A stretch of DNA of 64,000 bases from Paulinella micropora (GCA_019918135.1 WBZZ01000617.1:28619-92618), one strand, 5' to 3'. Counted from the stretch's first letter, positions 19,191 to 29,012 are shown. The notes: a model not told the origin generated them from the sequence alone. Numbers and translations: made by a program.

Positions 19191-19924
19191 AGCACAGCTC
19201 CCGGGACTTTTTTGTCGTGGTAAACGACCAAACTTCTGTTTTTCTCAAACAGAGGATCATTGCTTTTTTGCAGCTGGTCTAGCTCTTTGTGTACGAGCCG
19301 CTCTTCTGCTTCCTCTTCTTTAGCAGCGCCCTGCCTGCTTCCCCCGGTGGATGCAGTCGGGGGCCTGCAGGGGTCTGGTCGTTTCCTCTTCCCTGACAAA
19401 GACGAAAGGAGTGTCATCTGAGACTCGGTACCGGTCACACTTTCGGTCTCGCTGTTAACGCCATCATCATCGCCGTCGTCAAGCGACAACGAAGCCCCGA
19501 GGGGAATATAGTCAAAGGGAATCGCTGGGCTTACGCTAGCGTGGCTGCTTGGGCTGTTGCTCGGGCTGTTGTTCGGGCTGTCTAGGATGCTCCGCTGATG
19601 CCGTTTGCGCGGCCTCTCGGCCGTCGTCGTCGGCCATAGCAGGTCCTTTAGCTGCTTGACGGGGTAGTGCATGTGGGAGCCAGGGACCACCGTCCGGACT
19701 GACGCGGCTTCGTCCAGCGCAGCCTGCCATTTCCAACTGTAATAAGGCTGTGCGCTGCACAACCTTTCTTCGATTTCAGCCGCGGTCGTGGCGTGCGTCG
19801 GTGCAATTGTGATGATGCTTGCGCCGTCCGGCGGGCCAGGGCTAGAAGCATCGCATGGTACCGCCAGGACCCCTGAAGGCCAATTGCTTTCTTCACAATA
19901 ACAATAAAAACGTGCGTTGGACAT
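19175..19924 (-). CDS. Tandem-domain unknown protein, N-terminal frame
   Basis: The ATG at 19,922-19,924 opens MSNARFYCYCEESNWP. An N-terminal domain of about 110 residues is followed by a Ser/Pro/Asp-rich linker with a basic GKRKRPD patch. The frame ends just after LFEKNRSLVVYHDKK, which is the first strand of the domain repeated in the next frame. The full protein would have about 580 residues with one N-terminal domain and two tandem copies of the second domain. Confidence 0.55.
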   Translation of the reverse strand: MSNARFYCYCEESNWPSGVLAVPCDASSPGPPDGASIITIAPTHATTAAEIEERLCSAQPYYSWKWQAALDEAASVRTVVPGSHMHYPVKQLKDLLWPTTTAERPRKRHQRSILDSPNNSPSNSPSSHASVSPAIPFDYIPLGASLSLDDGDDDGVNSETESVTGTESQMTLLSSLSGKRKRPDPCRPPTASTGGSRQGAAKEEEAEERLVHKELDQLQKSNDPLFEKNRSLVVYHDKKVPGAVLCTAP

Positions 19925-20062
19925 TTTTCTTTGTTTTTCTCTGCTTTTCCCTTCCTTTAATAGACAACTCTTGCGGCTCTCTCTCTCTCTCTCCTGGGCC
20001 GGCCCCGTGCTGCCCCCCCCCTCTCTCTCTCTCTCGCTCGCTCGCTCGGCGCCCCGCGCGTG

Positions 20063-21355
20063 CTAGCAGCTACAAAGTTTGTTCTTGTCCCGATTGCACT
20101 CGTAAGCACCCAAGCGACACAAAATGCGCGTCGCAAGTTTGGGTCCCAAGCGCCGTGGCGGCGCGGCGGGGCGCGCGCGGACCTGCAGCGCTGCCAACTC
20201 CTGCCTGCAGCCCGCACCCCCCAAGTCCAGGCATCTCTTGACTAATTTGGCTACTGTCGGGTAGCGCGCACACAGCGCTCTAGCCACCGCGGGACTGACT
20301 CCTCGGATTGCGGCGTAACAGCCGAGCCGTTCGGCCTGCCCGAGCGACAGGTCAGACCCCGCGCGATAGGTGCGGCGCCCCTGGCGCGCACGCTCGTGTA
20401 CTACCGCGGCTTGCAGTTTCTCGCTATCGCCTGTTGTAGCCCGTTGCTCTCCCGTAGCAGTGTCTGTTGTGGCTTCCCAAGCACGAAACAAATTCAAGAT
20501 CAGCACTGCAGTGTGCAAGATGTGGGCGGTATTGAAGGACTGAAAACCATACCTAATTTGCGTACTGCACTCGGTAGAGCGTAACAGCGCCAATTCCGCC
20601 GCGTCTGGCTCGGAGCCGCCCTTGCACACCACCTGCGCCCGCTTCAAGCCCAGCAGCAAAGGGCTTTGTGCGTTTGTTTCGGCTTGCAGCAGCCAGCCAG
20701 GGCTTTCAAAAATGTAGCCTACGCAACCGCTGCGCTGCACAGGTTCTTGGCGCACCCAATCCGCCAGCGCCTCACGTTGTGCCTGGAAACGACCCGAGTA
20801 GATGCCCTGTAAACAATCGTCCGCTCGTTTGCGCTCAAACAGGCGTCTGGTACTCCCCCGCAGGCGAAAGGCAATGTCGCCCAAGGGTAGTTCCTCGCAC
20901 GCAACAAAGGGAAGCCCCTGCAGACAGCGCCGCAGCCCCACTTCCCGGTGATCGAGAACCAACAAAACCTCCCTGGAGGATTGGGGCGCAGCAGTGAGCC
21001 AGCTGCCCGTCCAGCGCCGAGCGGCCCCGCGGTTCATATCCTGTTCACTTAGCCTGGCCAACTCCGCCGCCAGCTCCCCCAAGTAACACCTGGCTGTTCC
21101 TTCGGTTAAGCCCTGTATTGCTGCGCGCAGCCCAGCAAGTCCCTGCCAGTTCACCAACAGAAACTTTTCCCAGAAAAGCCTCAGCTCGGCGCTGGTAGGC
21201 AGGGCGCTGCGGGGAACTGAATCTCGTGCCAGATTTTCCCACGCCGCTAGGCGTGCCCGTGAGCCAGGCACTGGGCCCAGCTGAGCAAGAGCCTGTACGC
21301 ATGCCTCTGCTATGGCCCGGTTTGTGTTTACTTGCAATTGTACCTCTTGCTGCAT
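20063..21355 (-). CDS. ERCC4-type (XPF/MUS81-like) structure-specific endonuclease
   Basis: I choose the ATG at 21,355 rather than an in-frame GTG at 21,433; the protein then has 430 residues. It carries the ERCC4 nuclease motifs in order: LLVLDHREVG (132-140), the LGDIAFRL segment (158-165) and ERKRADDCLQGIYSGRF (174-190), in which the ERK and Asp residues bind metal. The C-terminus has helix-hairpin-helix-like segments (GVSPAVARALCARYP). Enzymes of this family cut branched DNA at repair or replication forks, usually as heterodimers. ERCC4 nucleases are found in several giant virus lineages and in all eukaryotes. A nuclear or viral-factory role is inferred. Confidence 0.85.
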   Translation of the reverse strand: MQQEVQLQVNTNRAIAEACVQALAQLGPVPGSRARLAAWENLARDSVPRSALPTSAELRLFWEKFLLVNWQGLAGLRAAIQGLTEGTARCYLGELAAELARLSEQDMNRGAARRWTGSWLTAAPQSSREVLLVLDHREVGLRRCLQGLPFVACEELPLGDIAFRLRGSTRRLFERKRADDCLQGIYSGRFQAQREALADWVRQEPVQRSGCVGYIFESPGWLLQAETNAQSPLLLGLKRAQVVCKGGSEPDAAELALLRSTECSTQIRYGFQSFNTAHILHTAVLILNLFRAWEATTDTATGEQRATTGDSEKLQAAVVHERARQGRRTYRAGSDLSLGQAERLGCYAAIRGVSPAVARALCARYPTVAKLVKRCLDLGGAGCRQELAALQVRARPAAPPRRLGPKLATRILCRLGAYECNRDKNKLCSC

Positions 21356-21680
21356 CCCAAATCTGACGACAAAAAGGCACACATACACCAAAAGCCTTAC
21401 GACTCTATTGGCAGCATCATCTTGTAAACACAAAAAACCTCTTCCCCTCCTCCCCTCCCCCCTTTCTTTTCTCTCTTCCCGCTCCCGCGTTCAATCACTC
21501 CCCCTCCTCGTCCTTTCCTCCCTCTTCCCTCCCCCTCCCTCTCTCCCTCTCCTTCCCGCCGCCCCCCCCCCCCCCCCCCCGCCCGATGCCTCCAAAAAAC
21601 CAAATCCATCTTGGACTCACCGAATAACATATATGCTTTAAATATCTACAAGACTTGCTGTCCGTGGCTGCTGACAGATC
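21356..21680. other. Divergent intergenic region, pyrimidine-rich
   Basis: CTTTCTTTTC and CCCTCCCTCTCTCC tracts and a run of C near 21,562-21,579 lie between the nuclease gene and two plus-strand membrane protein genes. Both promoters should lie here. No ORF is supported. Confidence 0.5.
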
Positions 21681-21848
21681 ATGTTTGAGGATCCCGCGGC
21701 GCAAAGCACACCCTTGTTACAGATGCTGTGCGATCTATTGCGCCCCGGTGTCATTTTCGCCAGCCTTATGGCGCTGTTCTATATTTATTTTGTAATTAAT
21801 GTGGCACTGCTGTTCGAGCAGTCTTGTCCAGAAAGCCTCACTCGGTAG
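21681..21848 (+). CDS. Small single-pass membrane protein
   Basis: A 55-residue frame runs from ATG at 21,681 to TAG at 21,846-21,848. It starts MFEDPAAQST and has one clear hydrophobic helix (VIFASLMALFYIYFVINVAL). It is followed, 50 bases on, by a larger membrane protein frame that lacks an ATG. A splice-like CTAATTTCAG lies between them, so this could be the first exon of a joined gene, although the simplest splice does not keep the frame. Confidence 0.45.
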   Translation: MFEDPAAQSTPLLQMLCDLLRPGVIFASLMALFYIYFVINVALLFEQSCPESLTR

Positions 21849-21898
21849 CTGTCATCCAGCTGATATGCACCCTTCCTAATTTCAGCTAGTAGTACCTC

Positions 21899-22519
21899 TT
21901 GCCCTGCCCTAAGCGCGCCGGAAAAAATACTACTGCTTCTTCTGACTCCAGCGGGGAAAAGACCTGTGACAATTCACAACAGTTCAAGTTGACTGAAGTC
22001 TTTCGTCTGCTCGGCTTTTACGTGTCCGCCACCCTGACACTCTTTCTGGTGAAACAAGAAAAGCTCGAGGAGGACAGCGATGCGTTGCTGGGTCTTTCTA
22101 TAGCAAGCGCTGTAGCGAACGCAATAGCCTGGATCTGTGTATTCTTCTTCACAAATAAGACTGATCCTTGGATGTTATTTTGTCAATTCGTTCTAGCAAT
22201 TGCACCAGCCATTTCATTTACTTATTCTTGTGTACAGCTTTCTAAATTGAAGCAATTGTCAGACGACGACGTCTTCTTTTTACGGACCGCCTGCGGTATA
22301 CAGGCAACGGCTTTTTTTTCGATTGTGTTGTCCTGTGGTCTTAATTTTTTTCTCAACATGAGAAACATTGCAATGTGCTTGAACCTGTCATCGCTTTGCA
22401 CTAATTATACCGACAACTATCACAAGTCTGAATATGACATGGGGTTTACACTATTGTCCTTCCTGGCGTTTCTAAGCGATTCATGTCTCATGTGGGCGCT
22501 CGCTGAAATCTGCGATTAA
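21899..22519 (+). CDS. Multi-pass membrane protein
   Basis: The open frame has about five hydrophobic segments, for example LGLSIASAVANAIAWICVFF, FVLAIAPAISFTYSC and FFSIVLSCGLNFFL. The N-terminal 30 residues are hydrophilic. No ATG precedes the first membrane segment in frame; the frame opens at 21,893 after a TAG. The start may be a TTG at 21,899 or come from a spliced upstream exon. No family is recognised. It would sit in a cell or virion membrane. Confidence 0.6.
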   Translation: MPCPKRAGKNTTASSDSSGEKTCDNSQQFKLTEVFRLLGFYVSATLTLFLVKQEKLEEDSDALLGLSIASAVANAIAWICVFFFTNKTDPWMLFCQFVLAIAPAISFTYSCVQLSKLKQLSDDDVFFLRTACGIQATAFFSIVLSCGLNFFLNMRNIAMCLNLSSLCTNYTDNYHKSEYDMGFTLLSFLAFLSDSCLMWALAEICD

Positions 22520-22610
22520 TAAGGCCTACAAATTAGGATTTCCCAGCAGGACTAGCAGTTTTATTAAAAAAAAAGGGCCAAAAAAAAAAGAATTGTAACG
22601 TACAACCCCA

Positions 22611-22952
22611 TTGCATTGCCCAGAAGCAGGGGAAGGATTGTTGCGCGAAAGAGAGGGACAGAGGGATGGGGGGGGGGGCTCCAAAGAGGTGAGCGTCCGG
22701 CTGGACCACGGCGATGTGTATATCATGTCGGCCGCCAGTGCGGGGGCCGGCTGGCGCAGCAGGTCGGCCTTTGCGCTCCGCCACGCGGTGGGCTCAGCTG
22801 GCTACACACGGTTCCTGCCCCCCCGCCCCAAGAAAAGAAAGCGACTGCCCGACAGCCCGACGGTTCCCTGCCCTCCTCCGCCGCCGCCCGACTTTGTGCT
22901 GCAGTCCCCGTCGCTAGACCTGCCGCCGCTGGAGCCGCAGGCCCAGGGCTGA
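22611..22952 (+). pseudogene. 2-oxoglutarate oxygenase (AlkB-like) C-terminal fragment
   Basis: The stretch VRLDHGDVYIMSAASAG, then WRSRSAFALRHAVGS resembles the C-terminal core of AlkB-type Fe/2OG dioxygenases, where HGD and a later Arg bind iron and 2-oxoglutarate. The N-terminal catalytic half is missing and the upstream DNA is purine-rich repeat. The C-terminus (PPRPKKRKRLP, then Pro-rich) ends in QAQG, exactly as does the zinc-ribbon protein ending at 32,313, and both are followed by the same 3' sequence. The family assignment is tentative. Confidence 0.4.
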
Positions 22953-23130
22953 ACGACACGATTTATCAGCAAAATTTAATTAAAAAAAAATCCTTGACAA
23001 AAGCTTTAATCTTGGCACCTTCTTCCCCTTTCTCTCCCTCGCTCCCGCTTCTCTCCCCCACCTCCTCGTCAAACAAATCGTTAGCTTGCTGAAACCGCGC
23101 GTACGCCGGGGCTTGCTCGATGACCGCGGC
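22940..23130. repeat. 3'-end segment shared with 32,300-32,540
   Basis: From CAGGCCCAGGGCTGAACGAC onwards, this stretch matches 32,301-32,540 except for a short insertion of purine-rich DNA in the second copy. It includes the stop codon and 3' region of two unrelated genes, so one gene end has been copied or exchanged. Confidence 0.8.
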
Positions 23131-23160
23131 GGCGTTTTCAACTACACGATCGCTGTTCAC
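22966..23160 (-). pseudogene. Fragment of an unknown acidic protein
   Basis: The minus-strand frame reads VIEQAPAYARFQQANDLFDE followed by an acidic tail. The core recurs at about 32,470-32,540, within the duplicated 3'-end segment. It may be the end of a convergent gene whose body is lost. No family is recognised. Confidence 0.3.
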
Positions 23161-24155
23161 CTAGTCAATTACTACGGCGACGCCTCGCCCGGCCCCCAAC
23201 AAGATTTGTCCTGGTTCACAAACTATTGGGGCGGTGACCATGAAAATCCTGCCCCCCCGCCCCTACCCTCTCCCTTCCCTCTCCCACTCCCTGTTCTCAG
23301 TGCCGAGATTGAAATCTTGTCAGTAAATTTTTTTCGCGTGATTTTTTTTGTACACCGGCAAAGCGCGCCCCTGCCCTCCCTCTCCCGCTCCCGCTCCCGA
23401 TTCTCAGACAGTGGACTAAGACAATTCGTGCTTCCTCCTTCCCTGCCTCTTCCTTCTGCACAGGGACGAGGGCGAGAGGGGGGACGGGGGGGTAGTGAGG
23501 CCCCTTGTCCTCCTAGCACATTGACCACCGCCCATCCATCCGCCATGGGTTCGTGCTGGAGCACGGCGCGCAAAATCTGCGGAAATATCTGCGGGAATAT
23601 GAAAAGTGGAAAAGAAAATTTTGTTGGGAACGCGTTTGCACGCGCAAACAAGGGACGAAGGGAGGGGGGGGGGGGGGAGAGAGCACACCCCGCCCCTCCC
23701 TGTACACGTTATCAAACGAGGGGGGGGCAAGACAGATCCTCCCCCCCCCCCCCCGCCCCTTCCCTCTCCTTCTCTTAGTTCTCAGTGCTAAAACCTTTGC
23801 CTCTATCCTCCCCCCGTCCATTTGCTAGTCCCCCCGGGTGCCAAGTATAAGACTGTCGAAATTTAATTCAGCGTAGATTGTACTTTTGCAGCGCGCCCCT
23901 CCCCCTACCCGAGCCATGGCACGGACAGGACGCCGTCGGGGCCGGCCGGGGCCCTTGTCCTCCTGGCACATTGACCACCGCCCATCCATCCGCCGTAGGT
24001 TCGTGCTGGAGCACGGTGCGCAAAATCTGCGGAAATAGGAAAAATGTGAAAAGTGGAAAGAAAAATTTCTTTGGAATGCTTTTGCACGCGTAAACAAGGA
24101 CGAGAGGGGGGAGGGGGGGGGGCGCTCTCAGTGTAAGGCTGTCGAGCTTTAGTCT
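23160..24155. repeat. R1 and R4 repeat mosaic
   Basis: Two R4 blocks (CCATCCATCCGCC, CTGGAGCACGG, then ATCTGCGGAAATA) lie at 23,496-23,600 and 23,912-24,040, with R1-like pieces (TCTCAGTGCCGAGATTGAAA) at 23,295 and 23,775-23,880. C and G runs are frequent. The open frames seen here are repeat-derived. A plus-strand stretch at 23,130-23,240 (HLVNYYGDASPG) looks protein-like, but I cannot assign it. Confidence 0.55.
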
Positions 24156-24482
24156 TCAAGAATATGTATCCACACTTTCTATCCGAGGCGACATACTTAT
24201 TTCTACCTGAGAACCTCTCGGGATTTCGATACGTGTCTCCGCGCCCTGTCCTGGCCTGAGCTCCAGGGCTACGTTATACATCCAAGGGTCGAAATCTTCG
24301 AACGGAATAAACCCTGTGCTCTCAACTACACAAACGCAGTCCCATAAACAGTCCTGGAAGGAGGTATTGTACAAGAGACAACGCGATCTCGTTCCGGCGG
24401 GGCAGCGGGAGAAACGACAGGCATAGGCCCCGGGCGCGCTTAGCTCGAGTAGTAGCAACAGCGGGCAAGCCCCCACATCCAA
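24156..24482 (-). CDS. Cys-containing unknown protein, possibly a fragment
   Basis: The frame of about 108 residues has no ATG; a TTG lies at 24,482. It includes a hydrophobic start (LLLLLELSAPGAYAC), several Cys (CRFSRCPAG, CLWDCVCVV) and a C-terminal beta-like part (TRIEIPRGSQVEISM). The mix suggests the C-terminal part of a secreted protein. Another frame (start at 24,510) may supply the beginning through a frameshift. No family is recognised. Confidence 0.35.
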   Translation of the reverse strand: MDVGACPLLLLLELSAPGAYACRFSRCPAGTRSRCLLYNTSFQDCLWDCVCVVESTGFIPFEDFDPWMYNVALELRPGQGAETRIEIPRGSQVEISMSPRIESVDTYS

Positions 24483-25386
24483 ATCTGCCAGACTTCAAGC
24501 TCAAGACCAAAAAGTCTAAGATTCTGGTCCAAGTCTTATTTAAGATACAACCTTTTTCTTTTAGGCCGACTTCTCTCCCCTCCTTTCTCCCCCGTCTGAG
24601 GATTGAGAGTGTGAAGGGGTAGGGCAGGGCGCGCTAAGAATGTACGAAAAAAAATTAATAAAAAAAAGTCCTGACAGAGCTTTAATCTTGGCACCGAGAA
24701 ACTAAGAGGGGAGAGGGGGGAAAGGGGCGCCAAGAATGTGTTCTCTTCCAACCCCGAACTGAAAGGAAGAATAAAGAGCGATAAAAAGGGAGGGAGCCTA
24801 CCTCATCCCTTAGTAACCACTTCCTAAGTCCAGTATTAAAAGGAGAGGGAGAAGTGTCTCTCTCTTTTCCCTCTCCATTCCAGTTGGCGCTTCCACAGCT
24901 TCAGTCTCTTCTCCACTCCTAGTCCCCCAAGGCCAAGAGGCATAAAGAGAGGCACGATCCTTCTTGGCGCCCCCCTGCCTCGTCCCTCTCCCCCTCTTAG
25001 TTCTCAGTGTCAAGATGAAAATTCCTCCCCCTTCCCGCTCACCGCTGCTCCTTCTTCTCAGACGGGCGCATGAGGAAGGAAGGGCGTGCTCGTTCTTAAA
25101 CAGGCTCATGGGTTGGGGAGCCACAAGACAAATTTAAAGAATAGAAAGCCGGGGGGGATGGGGCGCCAGGGAGAAAGGAGCGCCCCCCCCCAGTTAAGAA
25201 CAGGGAGCGCGAGAGGATAGGGGGGGGGGGGGAGAGCACAAATTGTCTTAGTAGTATCCCGTCCGAGAACAAGGAGCAGGAGAGGGAAGGGGGCACGCTA
25301 GGAGTTAACAAAAAAAATAAAAACAATCCTGGACAAAGTTTTAATCTTGGTACTGAAAACTAAAATAGGGGGCGCGCCAAGAAAGT
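24483..25386. repeat. R1 repeat cluster
   Basis: R1 signatures (TTTAATCTTGGCACCGAGAA near 24,680; TTTTAATCTTGGTACTGAAA near 25,340) alternate with purine-rich DNA and CGTCTGAGAACAAGGAGC pieces. No gene is supported. Confidence 0.55.
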
Positions 25387-25660
25387 TCAATTTTTTTCTA
25401 TTAAAACTGGACAAAGTCCTACACTTGACACTGCTGTAAACGCCTGAATGCGCCAGGCACTCGGTGCCTCTGCCACAAAAACCAAACCTTGGCAAAATGC
25501 CAAAGCCAGCGGTTGATTAAGCGTGCCCCACTGTGTTTTTACTAGAGCTCCGTTAGGAGAACAACCTGCACTCGATGGTTGAACGCGTCTGCGACAAACA
25601 CCTTGCCTGCGCCATACGCTATTCAACCCGAGCTAACGGGTTGGCGCTCACCTTGGACAC
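25387..25660 (-). pseudogene. NHL-repeat protein fragment
   Basis: The frame contains SPNGALVKTQWGTLNQPLAL followed by AFCQGLVFVAE and RIQAFTAV, which is the pattern of an NHL beta-propeller blade. A second copy of the same fragment is at 49,985-50,215. Stops and frame changes flank it. Together with 4,882-5,598 it seems to derive from one coiled-coil plus NHL gene family. Confidence 0.5.
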
Positions 25661-25760
25661 AGCTCTGTGTTTATCCCCTCCTTCCTCCCCGTCTGAGAGC
25701 TTGAACAGGGATGAGGAGGAAGGAGGGTGCTTAGTGGAGGCGTTTCCTGTATTTATTTTT

Positions 25761-26046
25761 TTGTGGTAGCTTCTGCGCCCTCTCCCCTCCCCCCTTCCTC
25801 TGTTCTTTGAGCCCCCCGGGCTCAGGGGGCTCAGGCGGGAGGGGAAGAAAAAAGTGGGGGGGGGGGCGGCCCCCCCCCACCCTTTCCCCTTGCCTCCCTC
25901 CTCTCTCCCTTCTTCCCGAAAAGGGGGGGGGGCGCGCCCCCCCCCTTTTTTTGTGCTTCCTCTCCGCTCTGAGCCCCCTGAGCCCGGGGGGCTCAAAGAA
26001 CAGAGGAAGGGGGGAGGGGAGAGGGCACAGACGCTACCAAAAAAAA
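25761..26046. repeat. Fold-back element of family R2
   Basis: GTAGCTTCTGCGCCCTCTCC at the left end is inverted near 26,024-26,040. Inner arms GAGCCCCCCGGGCTCAGG and its inverse flank a centre with G and C runs. The left flank CTTAGTGGAGGCGTTTCCTG also precedes the copies at 5,761 and 50,448, so the true element may be longer. Confidence 0.7.
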
Positions 26047-26961
26047 TGTAATTAAAAAAATCCCCCCAACGCAGTCTTGCATTTGATAGAGAGAGAACGG
26101 GGAGTGAAAGAGGGAAGAGGGGAACACATTATCTGTCTTTAAGTGGTGCTAGCACGGACAAGAGCTACCTTTTTCTTCTCAAAGAAATGTATGAGCAAGG
26201 CGCCGGCTCCACCAAGAAAAGGGGAGGAGCGGTAGGTTTTCAGGGGAAACACACAGGTGACAATTTGGCGACAAATTGTGTGGTAGAAAGCGGAAAAGAA
26301 AAAAAGTCTAGTTTGCAAAGGCGCCGCCGTCACGTTGGGTGCAGGGGGAGAGAGAAGGAGGGAGAAGAGAAGGAAAGGGAAGGGGAAGGGGGCGCCCTTC
26401 TCACCTTCCCCCCCCCCCCCCCCTTCCCCTTTCTCTGTCCCCTCCCCGTTCTCTCCCCCTTCCCCCCTTCTCTTTCCTTTCCCTTTCCCCCGCAGGGAAG
26501 GGGAGTACGAAAACTTTTTATTTGCGCAAAAAGAATTTGGCTCGCGTTTTTTTTCGGCGGGAAAAGGCAGTGTTTCCGAGTTTTGTTCTGCAAAAAAATG
26601 TCTTTTTTTAGCCACATCACTTCCAAAATTTGACCCCAGCTAGCCCTGCGATAGATTGCAAAAAAAAGAGAAATACACTGAATTAAAAGCTCGACAAAGT
26701 CGTACATTTCTGCACTGAAACTTTTGACAGCGGAGGGGGGGGGGCTTAGTGGAGGCGTTGCATGTATTTATCTTTTTTGTAGCTTCTGTGTCCTTTCCCT
26801 CCCCCCCTGAACCCCCCCCCCTTTTTTTTCCCTTCTCCCCTCCTTTCTTTCCTCTTGCTTTACCACCATCACAGATGGGCAATGCTGCCCGCAAGCAGCC
26901 TCGGTCGCACGCCATGCACAGGCTTGTCTTTTATGTAGCAAGACGCACAGGCACAAATAAA
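26047..26961. repeat. R3 copy and partial R2 upstream of a plus-strand gene
   Basis: R3 covers about 26,190-26,660 (GGGGAAACACACAGGTGACA, CCCCGTTCTC repeats, GGGAAAAGGCAGTGTTTCCG). A part of R2 (CTTAGTGGAGGCGTTGCATG to TGTAGCTTCTGTGTCC) lies at 26,740-26,790. The promoter of the gene at 26,962 should be in the last 150 bases. No gene is supported inside. Confidence 0.55.
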
Positions 26962-27798
26962 ATGGGGACCGCACAATCTACCGAGAGCGTGAGCAGTACA
27001 AGGGAGCCCGCCCGACCCCAGAGCTTAGACACGGGGCGGCGCCAGGAACTTCGGATTGACCTGACTCGTGACAGGCATGGGGCAGACGGCTGGTTGCGGC
27101 TGGAACTGAGTCGCGAGCCTGCGGGTGTGCTGCGCGGTAGCGTCTTCGTGTTGGGCGCCGGTTTGTTCGAGCTCGCTCTGCCAAGCACGGCGGGCGAGCG
27201 TGCGCAGGAGGCCTACCGCGCAATCAAGACGGACACGAATGCGCTGCAAGTCTGCGCGGACCTGTCGGCTATCCTGGCCCCGGGCATGCGGCTAGAGTTG
27301 ATGCCCTGGCAAGGGAACGAGCGCGACCAGGAGTTGGCGGCGCTGCGCTTCGAGACCGCTCGACTTGTCTGCGTGGTGCGTGAACTAGTGCTTCAGCAGA
27401 TTTATCAAGTACCCGAGGCAGAGCTGAAGGCCAACGACGTGGAACTATCGAAATACCACCGCGCTACAGTTCGCCAGATTGGAGCCTGCGTCCACGTCGA
27501 CATAGAGGGTCTGCGTATTGCCAGGCCTGACAGTAGAGTGTTTATGCTGCCACACTGGGCGTGGCCGGCGGAAGAAGCTGAGGCTCCCGTGGAGGCAGTA
27601 GCTGTCGACATACGGGGGGAACGCCCACGTTCGCAATATGTAACTACAGGCAAGCTGGTTTTCAGCGTGAACGGAGAGGTTAACTACAAGCACAGCATGC
27701 AAATGGCACCAAGCGGGCTGTGGACCGGCGTTATTGAAATGCAGCACGGGCTGAGTGCACGCGCCTGGTTCTTACGCCGGCTTCCGACAAATTTGTAA
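26962..27798 (+). CDS. Unknown protein with possible N-myristoylation signal
   Basis: Two in-frame ATGs are possible, at 26,875 (MGNAARK) and 26,962 (MGTAQST). I choose the second because the first lies close to repeat sequence; both begin with MG and so could be N-myristoylated. The 278-residue product is a mix of strands and helices (ELRIDLTRDRHGADGWLRLE) with no known motif. A protein kinase-like or capsid role cannot be claimed. It converges with the gene ending at 27,852. Confidence 0.6.
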   Translation: MGTAQSTESVSSTREPARPQSLDTGRRQELRIDLTRDRHGADGWLRLELSREPAGVLRGSVFVLGAGLFELALPSTAGERAQEAYRAIKTDTNALQVCADLSAILAPGMRLELMPWQGNERDQELAALRFETARLVCVVRELVLQQIYQVPEAELKANDVELSKYHRATVRQIGACVHVDIEGLRIARPDSRVFMLPHWAWPAEEAEAPVEAVAVDIRGERPRSQYVTTGKLVFSVNGEVNYKHSMQMAPSGLWTGVIEMQHGLSARAWFLRRLPTNL

Positions 27799-27851
27799 CA
27801 ACAACTTTAATAATGACTGGCTACAGAAAAAAAAAGAAGACGAGCTACGAA

Positions 27852-28787
27852 TCAAGCGGACAGCTTTTCTCTTTTACTGCTGGCCGGCAAGAGATCCGGT
27901 CCGGATCTCTTTCCGGCCAGCCGCTTCAAATGTTCCGCCGCTGCGACAAAATCTTGCTGTGGTTTTGCCTGGCAATTGGCTAACGCTTTCATGCACAATT
28001 GAAAGTTTTCGCGCTCTACTCCAAGTACCTGCAGCTCCTGTTGCAGCCTCTGCAAGTCCTGGATCTTCTCAGCTATCCAACACACTAGCTCCAGCGGAGT
28101 TTCCGCCGTGCCAACACCAACACCTTCAGCGCGTCCGCCAGCCCAGACTGCATTTTTCATTTCTTCTGACGAACGATGCTGATCGGTATCATCGTTCCAC
28201 CAATAGCCAATAAAACTGAGATTTTTGTCACCCAGCTTTACCTGGTACTCCGGCGCAGTCTTACGAATGAGATGCCAGACCGGCAAGAACGCATCGACCA
28301 AGGCCATTGCCAGCAGGTCCGTAAAACCAAGGTAAGCCAGGCACCGCAACCTGTCGGTCGAAAGCGGCCGACAGGTCGCGGGGCCTGATTTTTCCAAATG
28401 TTTGGATTCCTCTACAACAAGGGCCGGCAGTAGCTGGGGTGGCCTTAGCTCGTTCCAACCCGAGATTTCATCCGCCTTTTTAGTCGCGTAGCTTATCATG
28501 TCCAAGACGATATTTAGCGAGCGTCGCATCCCTTGGACCAAATTAGGCTGATAGTCGAGCACCTCGCGCTTGGCCATGGCCAGGTTTTGGGCGAAGAAGC
28601 TGTTCCTAGCAAGCTCCACCTTGTTGTCGCAGGCTCCTTTGTCGACGGCCTGGCGCAAAAAGCAGGCAAGGGGTAGCCCCTTCAAGATCTGGGTAGCACA
28701 CAGCCAGGGATCCTCACCCTCGACAGTGATGCAAGTCAGCTCAGAGGCAGCGTAATGGGGGCCAGGTTGTTGCTTTTCGCTGGACAT
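27852..28787 (-). CDS. Unknown 311-residue protein, intact copy of a duplicated gene
   Basis: I take the ATG at 28,787 (MSSEKQQPGPHYAASELT) because the open frame upstream of it is antisense to the divergent MYND gene, and the same start is conserved in the second copy at 33,580. The protein is mostly helical (LARNSFFAQNLAMAKREVLD) and ends with a coiled-coil-like stretch and a Ser/Lys tail. No family is recognised. A frameshifted paralogue is at 32,650-33,580 with high identity, so the duplication is recent. Confidence 0.65.
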   Translation of the reverse strand: MSSEKQQPGPHYAASELTCITVEGEDPWLCATQILKGLPLACFLRQAVDKGACDNKVELARNSFFAQNLAMAKREVLDYQPNLVQGMRRSLNIVLDMISYATKKADEISGWNELRPPQLLPALVVEESKHLEKSGPATCRPLSTDRLRCLAYLGFTDLLAMALVDAFLPVWHLIRKTAPEYQVKLGDKNLSFIGYWWNDDTDQHRSSEEMKNAVWAGGRAEGVGVGTAETPLELVCWIAEKIQDLQRLQQELQVLGVERENFQLCMKALANCQAKPQQDFVAAAEHLKRLAGKRSGPDLLPASSKREKLSA

Positions 28788-29012
28788 CCGCAGTGAATAA
28801 TTGGGGGCAGTAGCCCTTCTGTAGCTTGTGCCACTAACTATCTGACCCCTTCTTTTCTTTCCCGTGGCCGCGACGGGAGAACGGAGGGGGGGGGGAGTGC
28901 CCCCCCCCCCCCCTCCCGCGCCTGACCGCGTACATTTGGATCGGCCCCCTGCAGAAACTCGCCCCAAACAACAGGCTGTGCCTGGGCCAAAAAGAAACAG
29001 TCTAAAAAGAAA
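28788..29012. promoter_or_regulatory. Bidirectional promoter region
   Basis: The 225 bases between two divergent starts contain a G-run and a C-run near 28,884-28,914, forming an inverted pair. The first 60 bases next to the minus-strand start (GGGGGCAGTAGCCCTTCTGT) are conserved in the second copy at 33,590-33,640, which argues for promoter function. Confidence 0.5.
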
